A DNA stretch of 64,000 nucleotides. Origin: JACVRW01 sp963813495 (GTDB lineage Bacteria; Actinomycetota; Thermoleophilia; Solirubrobacterales; Thermoleophilaceae). This document shows, one piece after another, positions 1 to 6,696 of this stretch. The stretch is from the NCBI GenBank assembly GCA_963813495.1, contig CAWEZC010000001.1, forward strand, positions 1 to 64,000. Direction: 5' to 3'. Under the pieces are notes generated by a model, which searched no databases, had not been told where the DNA came from, and saw only the letters and a list, made by a program, of their open reading frames with translations. How positions within the stretch are numbered: the stretch's first letter is position 1; each line of letters starts with the position of its first letter. Both the position numbers and the translations under genes were made by a program.

Positions 1-135
1 CCTCCAAGCAGCAGTGGTGGACACCAAGGTTCCGCTGCAGGCCGAGCTCGACGCGGCCGAGGTCAGACCCGACGATCGATGGTCCCGCGGCGAGTCTTTG
101 GGAAACCGAGTGGGGTGTAGAGTCGCGCTGCATCG

Positions 136-639
136 ATGCCTCCCATCGACCGTTCGGAACTCTCGCGCGCGGCGCGCACGGCCGGCCAGGCGGTCGCGGA
201 TGACACCGCTCCAAAGCCCGGTCGACTGTGGGCGGAAGTGCTCGCAAAGGTGCCGCTCTTCGTCGGCGTGTCTGCGCGTCATGTTCGCAAGATCGCCGCT
301 TTGGGGAGTGCCGTCAGTTTCAACGCGAAGACGCGCATCGTCAGCGCCGGTGACCCAGGGGACGCGTTCTACGTCCTGCTCGTGGGTCGAGCCGAGGTGC
401 AGCGGGGTCGCGGGCGCCCCAAGATCGAGATCGGCCCGGGGGCTTACTTCGGCGAGATGGCGCTGTTAGATGGCGCGCCGCGGTCCGCGACCGTTGTCGC
501 TAAGCGCGAGACCATCTGCCTGATGCTCGCCCGTAAACAGTTCGAGAAGGTGCTCAAGGACGAGCCCGCCGTCGCTTACGCGCTGCTTCGGACGCTCGCT
601 GCCCGGCTGCGCGAGCTCGACGCCTCAGCGGCCGACTGA
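136..639 (+). CDS. Cyclic-nucleotide-binding domain protein
   Basis: A 167-residue soluble protein that is essentially one cNMP-binding beta-barrel, with no output domain. After a 35-residue variable N-terminus, the region from about residue 38 to 160 reads as a cNMP domain: the opening LFVGVSARHVRKIA helix, a VSAGDPGDAFYVLLVGRAEV core, and the phosphate-binding cassette GAYFGEMALLDGAPRSATVVA with the conserved FGE, the Arg-Ser-Ala triplet and flanking strands. The family binds cAMP or cGMP and usually regulates a partner. There is no Crp-type HTH and no membrane segment, so it probably acts in trans. The gene stands alone, and the next gene is convergent. The assignment to the domain is firm; ligand and partner are unknown. 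Confidence 0.85.
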   Translation: MPPIDRSELSRAARTAGQAVADDTAPKPGRLWAEVLAKVPLFVGVSARHVRKIAALGSAVSFNAKTRIVSAGDPGDAFYVLLVGRAEVQRGRGRPKIEIGPGAYFGEMALLDGAPRSATVVAKRETICLMLARKQFEKVLKDEPAVAYALLRTLAARLRELDASAAD

Positions 640-702
640 CTCACGGCGTCGCCGGAGCGGTGGCTAAGACCTAGGGAGTGACGGCGGGGACGCGAGCCGA
701 TG

Positions 703-2772
703 TCAAGACTTCCAAGCGACGGGAGTGCGGGGGTCGGGAAGGTAGCCGCAATATGTGCCGGTGCGAATCGTTTGGTCGAGATGCTCGCCCAGCTGGGGAT
801 GGTGCTCTCGGAGCCGGGTAATCCCCTGCCGGATCGCACGCGTCACGCTGACTCGAGCCCGCTCGGGGGCTGACGCGGCTCGTCGGTCGCGGCCATGGAG
901 GCCGACCGCGCGCGAGAGCTCTCGAAGGAGGAAGTCGCGTTCCGCGTCGGCCTGCGCCTCGCGCTCGGTGTCTCCGAAGGCGCGCGCCTGCTCGATGTCG
1001 TCCTCGATCTCGGCGAGGCGGCGGCGGTATGCGTCCTTGGCCCTCGCGTCGAGCATCTGCCCGGCATCCCCGGGACCTGCGTGGGTGAGGCGGGCCGCAC
1101 GGCCGCTCCCGGCTTGGACCGCCTGCCCGCGTTCGGCGGCGACGAGGTCGAGCGCGGGGAACTCACGGCCAGGGGCGGCGAGCAAGCGTGCGAGGTACCG
1201 GACGCCCTTGAGGTCGCGCACGCGCACCGTGCGGCCCTCGAAGACCACCAACCAGTAGTCGCCCTCCCGGCGAAACACGTTGAGGTCGGTGGCGCTTGAC
1301 TGCTCCGCTCGGCCGTCCCGCTCGGCCGGCACCGCGTCGTTGGCTGTGCGCTCGGCTTCGATCCGGGCGAGCACCGTACGGGCCGCTTCGAGCTCCAAGG
1401 CGGCCCGGTCCTGACTGCCGCTCGCGCGCAGGGCTGCGGCGAACACGGCGCGCGCCACCGCGGCCTCATACGGCGCCCCGACCTCGCTCCAAAGCTGCGC
1501 GGCTTCGGCGCAAAACCGCTCCGCGTCCGTCGCGTCGCCCTCCGCGAGCCGCAGCCTTCCCTGAGCGAGGGTTGCGCCGGCGACGAGCGCCTTGCTGTCG
1601 AACCGGGCGGCCACGCGAGACAACTCGTCCGCGGCCGAGCGCGCCCGAGCGATGCCGCCGGCAGCGATTTCGATCTCCACCTGCGCCTCCAGCAGGGGCG
1701 CCCGCTGCAAATCGGTGTCCGGCGGCCGCTCCTTGAATGGCACCCGCATCGGATGCTCAAGCGCATCCCGGATGGACACCGCTGCCGCGGCTGCATCGCC
1801 TTGGGCCAGCCGCACGAGCGCAAGGCCAGGCTGCGGATCCCAGCCGGCATGATGAGCGGCCAAAAAGGCTTCCTCGGCGCCTTCGATATCTCCCATGCGG
1901 AGTCGGATCCGCCCCAGCTCCGTCAGCGGCCATCCCATCTCGCGCCGCAAGTAAAGGCGCAGCTCCTCGCACGCGCCAAGAGCCTCGGTCTCCGCCTCGC
2001 TGCACGACCCACGCAGCCTGAGGACCTCCGCGCGGTGGACTCGGCAGCGCCCGTGGAGGCTCCCGATCGCGTTCGTCTTGCACCACCGCTCCATCGCCTC
2101 GGTCCATTCCTCAGCCACGTCGTACAGCGCGAGTCCCTGCAGGGCGCACACGAGCTCGCAGTAGACGACCCCGGTCGTGAGGGGATCGAGGTCCCCCGAG
2201 ACCGTCGCCACCCCAGCTTCGTCGAGCAGCGCCAGGCCCTGCTCGACGTCACCGTCCAGGATCAGCAGCCGTGCCTCGGCCACCCGTCCGAGGGCGCACG
2301 CCGCCGGGTCACACCTCGAACCCAGCTCGATCGCACGCCGCGCCCACGGCCGAGCGCCGGGAAGGTCGCCGCTCAGCATCCGCTCATACGCGCGAACCAC
2401 CGCAAGCCACGCGTTCGCCGGCGTCTCATCCCGGCCCTCCAGGAGCCGCTCGGCCCGTGCCAACCAGCCCCGCACCGGCGCCATCAGGGCGGTATCGAAG
2501 AGCAGGTGCATCGCAACGCGAACCGCGGCCCCTGCGGCCGCGTGCTCGTCGCCGGCCTCCACGCACAACGCGTAGGCGCGCTCCCACGCCTCGATCGTCA
2601 CGTCGAGATGCCCCGCCGAGTAGGCGACCTCGCCAAGCACAGGTAGATCGCCGGAGCCCAGGAGACCGTCCGCGTCGGCCTTCATGAACAGCTCGAAGGC
2701 CGCCCGCCAGTTTCCTTGCGACGCAGCATCACGTGCGCGCTGGACGACGGTCTCACCGACAGCGCCGGTCAT
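703..2772 (-). CDS. TPR-repeat protein with a C-terminal regulator-associated domain
   Basis: A 689-residue protein built of helical TPR-like repeats over roughly residues 1-480 (for example GNWRAAFELFMKADADG, GHLDVTIEAWERAYALC, AERFCAEAAQLWSEVG), then a charged linker and a C-terminal domain (about 500-689). The latter opens with FRREGDYWLVVFEGRTVRV and continues with a coiled-coil-like stretch and a basic helical end (RVSVTRAIRQGITRLREH). It looks like the sensor half of a MalT/LuxR-type ATPase regulator without the NTPase and LuxR HTH; the C-terminal region resembles the winged-helix-like segment often appended to actinobacterial TPR regulators. It is divergent from the hydrolase at 2867 across a 94-base gap, so it may regulate that gene (inference). 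No signal peptide or membrane segment is seen. Confidence 0.7.
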   Translation of the reverse strand: MTGAVGETVVQRARDAASQGNWRAAFELFMKADADGLLGSGDLPVLGEVAYSAGHLDVTIEAWERAYALCVEAGDEHAAAGAAVRVAMHLLFDTALMAPVRGWLARAERLLEGRDETPANAWLAVVRAYERMLSGDLPGARPWARRAIELGSRCDPAACALGRVAEARLLILDGDVEQGLALLDEAGVATVSGDLDPLTTGVVYCELVCALQGLALYDVAEEWTEAMERWCKTNAIGSLHGRCRVHRAEVLRLRGSCSEAETEALGACEELRLYLRREMGWPLTELGRIRLRMGDIEGAEEAFLAAHHAGWDPQPGLALVRLAQGDAAAAAVSIRDALEHPMRVPFKERPPDTDLQRAPLLEAQVEIEIAAGGIARARSAADELSRVAARFDSKALVAGATLAQGRLRLAEGDATDAERFCAEAAQLWSEVGAPYEAAVARAVFAAALRASGSQDRAALELEAARTVLARIEAERTANDAVPAERDGRAEQSSATDLNVFRREGDYWLVVFEGRTVRVRDLKGVRYLARLLAAPGREFPALDLVAAERGQAVQAGSGRAARLTHAGPGDAGQMLDARAKDAYRRRLAEIEDDIEQARAFGDTEREAQADAERDFLLRELSRAVGLHGRDRRAASAPERARVSVTRAIRQGITRLREHHPQLGEHLDQTIRTGTYCGYLPDPRTPVAWKS

Positions 2773-2866
2773 CGCACGCTGTAACCGTGGGAATTACCGC
2801 CGTAACGGTCTTGCTCACGCATCTGGGTTGCCGACCACAAACCCCCGCACCAACCGAGGAGGACCA

Positions 2867-3745
2867 ATGCAGAGCGTAAAGGTCAACGGCGTAGAACTGG
2901 AATACGAGGTCACCGGAGCAGGCGAACCGGTGCTGCTGATCAGCCCCGTCATCGCGGACGGATTCCAGCCGCTGCTCGCAGAACCCGCGCTCGCCGACCG
3001 CTACCAGCTCATCCGTTACCACAAGCGTGGCTGGGTCGGAAGCACGCCCACCCCGCCGCCGGTCAGCATTGCCGACCACGCCGCCGACGCCGCGGCCCTG
3101 CTCGACCAACTAGGTCTGCGACCTTTCCACATCGCAGGCCACTCCAGCGGCGCAGCGGTCGCCGCGCAGCTGGCACTCGACCACCCCGAGCACGTGCACA
3201 CCCTCATCCTGCTGGAGCCGTCGCTGATCTCGGTGCCCAGTCTCGAGGCCTTCTTCTCGCAGGTCGAGCCGGCGCTCGCGGCGTACGCGAGCGGCGACCA
3301 CGAGGATGCGATGGCGATCTTCATGAGCGCCGTAAGCGGCCATGGGTGGGCCAGGGCCAAGGCCGTGCTCGAGGAGAGCGTCCCCGGCGCGCTGGAGCAG
3401 GCGATCAGGGACGCCGACGCCTTCTTCGGCATCGAGCTGCCCGCGCTGATCGAGTGGACATTCGGGGCTGAGCAGGCAGCCAGACTCGACCGGCCCGTCC
3501 TGTCCGTGGTCGGCAGCGAGACGCAGCCCGTGTGGGTGGAGGTCGCCGAGTTCCTCCGCTCCGCGCTGCCGCAGGTCGACGAATGCACGATCGACGGCGT
3601 GGGTCACTTGCTGCAGATCCAGCGTCCCGAGCCCGTCGCCTGCGCGATGGCGGAGTTTCTCGGGCGGTACCCCATTGGCGGCGTCGAACCGGAAGCGTTC
3701 GGAGGTCCATCACGGAGCCGTGAGGCGTCCGCGCTTCCGCGCTGA
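2867..3745 (+). CDS. Alpha/beta-fold hydrolase
   Basis: A 292-residue alpha/beta hydrolase. I placed the start at the ATG preceded by a strong GAGGAGGA ribosome-binding site, which gives MQSVKVNGVELEYEV, the usual first strand of the family; the reading frame runs further upstream but without a comparable site. The nucleophile elbow is GHSSGAA (about residues 95-101), the oxyanion region is LLISPVIADG, and the catalytic histidine lies in DGVGHLLQIQ near residue 258. The acid residue is probably the Glu of VVGSETQP, where many homologues have Asp. Substrate cannot be told from sequence; epoxide-hydrolase, lactonase or esterase-like roles are all possible. It is a single gene divergent from the TPR protein. 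Confidence 0.85.
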   Translation: MQSVKVNGVELEYEVTGAGEPVLLISPVIADGFQPLLAEPALADRYQLIRYHKRGWVGSTPTPPPVSIADHAADAAALLDQLGLRPFHIAGHSSGAAVAAQLALDHPEHVHTLILLEPSLISVPSLEAFFSQVEPALAAYASGDHEDAMAIFMSAVSGHGWARAKAVLEESVPGALEQAIRDADAFFGIELPALIEWTFGAEQAARLDRPVLSVVGSETQPVWVEVAEFLRSALPQVDECTIDGVGHLLQIQRPEPVACAMAEFLGRYPIGGVEPEAFGGPSRSREASALPR

Positions 3746-3829
3746 CCTCCCGAAGCAGATGCATGGAATAAGCGGGCCCGACGGCGGATCTAGCAACGTG
3801 TTCAGGTTTTCATCGAGGAAGGATTCACG

Positions 3830-4378
3830 ATGACGCGTCTCACTTCCGCGATCGCCGCGTTGTTGCTCGGGGTCGCGATCCTCGCATCCTCAGGGGCGTT
3901 CACCGGGGCCGCGGCAACAGCCGACTCCGCCCATGGCGTCGGCCACGCGGTCAGCTTCGAGCGGTTTCTGCAGCGCTACGAAGCCGCCAACTCGGCCTTC
4001 GTCAACGGCGACCCGTCGCCGTGGTTGGCGATCACCGCCGAGAAGGACCCGGCATCGATCTTCGGCGGATTCGGCGGTCTGGGAGACGCAGGCGCTGCCA
4101 ACGCGCGCCAGCGCTACCTGCTCGCGGCGGGTGCGTTCCGCCCGAGCGGCGCCGAGGTCGAGTTCGACTACTTGGTCAAGGACGTGCGCGGCAAGCTGGC
4201 GTACACCGTGGCCATCGAGCGCGCCAACGTCCTCTACGCGGGGCAGACCGAGGCAGGGCCGCAGGTCCTGCGGGCGACGATGATCTTCCGCCTCGACAAG
4301 GGCTCCTGGAAGGCCGCCCACCGGCACGCGGACACGATGGTCGAGCTGCAGCTCCCAACATCCAGCGGCCCTGGTTGA
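3830..4378 (+). CDS. Secreted SnoaL/DUF4440-like protein
   Basis: A 182-residue protein with an N-terminal signal sequence (LTSAIAALLLGVAILASSG, likely cleaved around ATADSAHG) followed by an NTF2/SnoaL-like fold. Supporting features are FLQRYEAANSAFVNGDPSPWLAI at the start of the domain, the central GGFGGLG loop, and the closing strands ATMIFRLDKGSWKAAHRHAD, which match the ketosteroid-isomerase-like hydrolases annotated YybH or DUF4440. A GAGGAAGGA ribosome-binding site sits 7 bases upstream of the ATG. Function in this superfamily ranges from small-molecule isomerases to simple binding proteins; an exported, monocistronic member has no predictable substrate. Confidence 0.65.
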   Translation: MTRLTSAIAALLLGVAILASSGAFTGAAATADSAHGVGHAVSFERFLQRYEAANSAFVNGDPSPWLAITAEKDPASIFGGFGGLGDAGAANARQRYLLAAGAFRPSGAEVEFDYLVKDVRGKLAYTVAIERANVLYAGQTEAGPQVLRATMIFRLDKGSWKAAHRHADTMVELQLPTSSGPG

Positions 4379-4459
4379 GCCTGCCCGACCGGTTGTGGGC
4401 GCCGGCTGATCGCCGGAGCTACGCGATCGCCACAATGCCGGACGGACTGGTAGTCCAGC

Positions 4460-4885
4460 ATGAGCCGAGCCGTCGAAGAGTCCAACCGTCGCATGCTGCG
4501 CGCGCGCGACGCGATGGATCGCGACTACGCGAAGCCGCTCGACATCCCGACTCTTGCGCGGATCGCCTACGTTTCCGAGGCGCACTTCATCCGGGTCTTT
4601 CGCACCACCTTCGGGGAGACCCCTCATCGCTATCTGCAGCGCCGCCGCGTTGAGCGGGCGATGTACCTGCTCCGGGAGAGCGATCGCAGCGTGACCGACA
4701 TCTGCTTCGACGTGGGCTTCACGAGCCTGGGGACGTTCAGCCGGACCTTCGCGGAGATCGTGGGAGAGCCGCCGACGACCTACCGGTGGCGGGCGGCCGA
4801 CCTCAGAGCCGTACCGGCGTGCTTCATGAAGGCCTGGACGAGACCGAGCAGTTTTGGAGAAGCGAGGCCAGGGCGAGAGGATTAG
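4460..4885 (+). CDS. AraC-type DNA-binding regulator (short form)
   Basis: A 141-residue protein consisting almost only of the AraC/XylS double helix-turn-helix. The first HTH is LDIPTLARIAYVSEAHFIRVF with the FGETPHRYLQRRRVERA connector; the second is SVTDICFDVGFTSLGTFSRTF. It lacks the N-terminal effector domain of full-length AraC proteins, a form common in actinobacteria next to VOC-family proteins. The VOC gene begins 11 bases after its stop on the same strand, so the two are almost certainly an operon and the VOC partner may be the effector sensor or the controlled enzyme (inference). Confidence 0.85.
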   Translation: MSRAVEESNRRMLRARDAMDRDYAKPLDIPTLARIAYVSEAHFIRVFRTTFGETPHRYLQRRRVERAMYLLRESDRSVTDICFDVGFTSLGTFSRTFAEIVGEPPTTYRWRAADLRAVPACFMKAWTRPSSFGEARPGRED

Positions 4886-4895
4886 CCTCGCTCAC

Positions 4896-5354
4896 ATGGC
4901 AAACAAGATCACCCATACACACGTCTACGTGCTCGATCAGGACGAGGCGCTCGACTTCTACGTCGGCAAGCTCGGCTTCGAGCTGAACACCGACGCCGAC
5001 CTCGGCTTCATGCGCTGGCTGACCGTCAACTTCCCCGGCCAAGAGCATCAGCTGTTGCTCGAGAAGCCCGGCCCGCCGGTGCACGACGAGGTAACGGCCG
5101 AGCAGATCCGCGAGCTGGTGACGAAGGGCGCACTGGGAATGGTGGCCATCATCTCGGTGGACGACGTCCATAAGACCTACACAGAGCTCGTGGCACAGGG
5201 AGTCGAGTTCACGGAGGAGCCCACCGAGCGCTTCTACGGCACCGACTGCGGCCTGCGGGACCCGTTCGGCAACCCGCTCCGGATCGGCACGCCCAAAGAG
5301 GGCCCGGTCGAGGTGCCCGATCCGAGCAGCTTTTCCGCGGCCGACGGGGCCTGA
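4896..5354 (+). CDS. VOC (glyoxalase/bleomycin-resistance) family protein
   Basis: A 152-residue vicinal-oxygen-chelate protein. I chose the ATG giving MANKITHTHVYVLDQDEALD because it begins with the canonical first beta strand; a longer reading would overlap the upstream AraC gene. Two paired beta-alpha-beta-beta-beta modules are visible: HTHVYVLDQDEALDFYVGKLGF and, in the second half, FGTDCGLRDPFGNPLRI-type strands ending in the typical DPFGN turn. Putative metal ligands are the N-terminal His and the acidic residues of the C-terminal module. It is coupled to the short AraC regulator upstream. Specific activity (lactoylglutathione lyase, dioxygenase or drug binding) cannot be assigned. Confidence 0.85.
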   Translation: MANKITHTHVYVLDQDEALDFYVGKLGFELNTDADLGFMRWLTVNFPGQEHQLLLEKPGPPVHDEVTAEQIRELVTKGALGMVAIISVDDVHKTYTELVAQGVEFTEEPTERFYGTDCGLRDPFGNPLRIGTPKEGPVEVPDPSSFSAADGA

Positions 5355-5373
5355 TCCAAACCGTGTCGAGATC

Positions 5374-5401
5374 GGCGAAGCCCGCTCCGGCGGGCTTCGC
5401 C
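5374..5401 (+). terminator. Terminator-type hairpin after the AraC-VOC operon
   Basis: A perfect 12-bp stem, GGCGAAGCCCGC with GCGGGCTTCGCC, closes a four-base TCCG loop 20 bases after the VOC stop codon. There is no downstream T-run, as is common for high-GC actinobacterial terminators. It lies between the VOC gene and the next gene on the same strand. Confidence 0.7.
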
Positions 5402-5444
5402 GTCGCCTCGGTCGGGACCGCCGGGTCGAGATACTGCCCGGGCG

Positions 5445-5849
5445 ATGTCCGAGAAGAACCTCGAGGTTGTGCGCGACCAGTTCGCCGCTACGAACGAGCG
5501 GGACTTCCCGCGTGCGATGAGCCTGTATGCGGAGGATGTGGAGCTCGAGGTGCACCCCGACGCTTTCCTGGAGCACGGAACCTTCAGCGGCCGCCACGCC
5601 GTGGGACAGTGGTTTGCGAACTGGTTCACCACATTTGAGGCCGGCTATCGCTTCGACATCCAGGAGGCGCGGGATCTGGGTGATGTCGTACTGCTCGTCG
5701 CCGGCCACCAGGGGCGCGGACGAACCAGTGGAGTGGAAGTCCGCGGGCAGACGGCATACCTCTATCGGGTTCGCGGAGGCAAGATCGCTCGCGTCGAGCT
5801 GTATCGCAGCCGCGCGGAAGCCCTCGAAGCCGCCGGGCTGGGCGAATAG
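5445..5849 (+). CDS. SnoaL-like (NTF2-fold) protein
   Basis: A 134-residue cytoplasmic NTF2-like protein: MSEKNLEVVRDQFAATNERD is the family's first helix, followed by LYAEDVELEVHP, a GTFSGRHAVGQWFANWF helix, and the closing strands TAYLYRVRGGKIARVELY. The last motif (hydrophobic-x-R-x-GKI-x-R-hydrophobic-x-x-Y) is typical of the SnoaL-like proteins widespread in actinobacteria. No signal peptide is present. It follows the terminator hairpin of the AraC-VOC unit, so it is probably transcribed separately. Polyketide-cyclase-type activity is known only for a few members, so no reaction is proposed. Confidence 0.8.
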   Translation: MSEKNLEVVRDQFAATNERDFPRAMSLYAEDVELEVHPDAFLEHGTFSGRHAVGQWFANWFTTFEAGYRFDIQEARDLGDVVLLVAGHQGRGRTSGVEVRGQTAYLYRVRGGKIARVELYRSRAEALEAAGLGE

Positions 5850-5863
5850 CTCCCCGCCGATCT

Positions 5864-6454
5864 TCAGGTCCCCGCCAGGCGCCGGGCGCAGGAGGCCGTG
5901 CCGAGCCATGTGTGCGGGTTGCGGTCCCAGCACCAGCCCAGCTTCGGGCGGCCCTCACTGATCCAGAACGCCGGGACCCGTTGATCGCCGCGTCGGGAGC
6001 CGGCCATGGAGAAGCCCCAGTTGCGCTCGATGACCTCGGGCTGCTGCAAGACGAGGGCAATGCCTTCCTCGAGGGTGAGCGGCGAGCGCTGGGCGTCGAG
6101 GATCGCGTACAGCGCGTCCTCGGGCCGGACGTTGCGAGACCCCGCACCTAGATCCACGTCGACTGCCAGGTAGGCCGGCGCATCGGGCAGATGCACAGCG
6201 TCGATCGGGACGAAGGTCTCGAGGTGGTCGGGCGTCATCTGTCCCAGCACCACCGAGCGTCCACGTCGTTCGATCTGTGCTGCGGCCGCGGCGACGGATA
6301 CGACCTGCCGCGACGGCACGAGCACCGACCGCTCGACCGGGTCGCCCGGACGGGCAGCCTCCAGCGCGGCCCGCAATTCCGCCTCGTTGTCGACCAGGCG
6401 CCTCAGGAGCGCCTCCGCCTGCTCGTCGAAGGTCATCGTCTTCATCTCGACCAT
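5864..6454 (-). CDS. DUF5701 family protein
   Basis: A 196-residue soluble protein beginning MVEMKTMTFDEQAEALLRRL; ATG codons at 6454, 6445 and 6436 are all possible and none has an excellent ribosome-binding site. Internal landmarks are the substrate-pocket-like strands FVPIDAVHLPDAPAYLAVDV, the helix DALYAILDAQRSPLTLEEGI and the conserved tail GWCWDRNPHTWLGTASC. I recognise this arrangement as DUF5701, an actinobacterial family of unknown function that often ends in this Cys- and Trp-rich segment. It is convergent with the SnoaL-like gene. Confidence 0.6.
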   Translation of the reverse strand: MVEMKTMTFDEQAEALLRRLVDNEAELRAALEAARPGDPVERSVLVPSRQVVSVAAAAAQIERRGRSVVLGQMTPDHLETFVPIDAVHLPDAPAYLAVDVDLGAGSRNVRPEDALYAILDAQRSPLTLEEGIALVLQQPEVIERNWGFSMAGSRRGDQRVPAFWISEGRPKLGWCWDRNPHTWLGTASCARRLAGT

Positions 6455-6696
6455 GGGAGGCAGCCTAGGTCGGCACTGTCGGTTCCCGCTTTCTTTGTCG
6501 GCGCGGTCGGTCAGATCTGACGGTCTCCAACTCGCGCAAAGTGCGACGAGCAGTAAGCGGGGTGCGTATACGTACGCTCGCGGCGACTCGCAATTCTCGC
6601 AATTTGCGGCCATTCACGATGGGCCTCTGGCGACCGACCTGGTGCTTCGAACCTAGATTGGGTTGTGCCTCGTCGGCGGACGTCTCCGACAATGCG
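6455..6696. promoter_or_regulatory. Divergent promoter region with two short palindromes
   Basis: This gap separates the divergent DUF5701 gene and the repeat-protein gene. It holds an inverted repeat GCGTA-tacg-TACGC at 6574-6587 and an 11-bp palindrome CGCAATTTGCG at 6598-6608, next to a second CGCAATT copy just upstream. These are candidate operator sites for the repeat-protein gene. No convincing -35/-10 pair was identified. Confidence 0.35.
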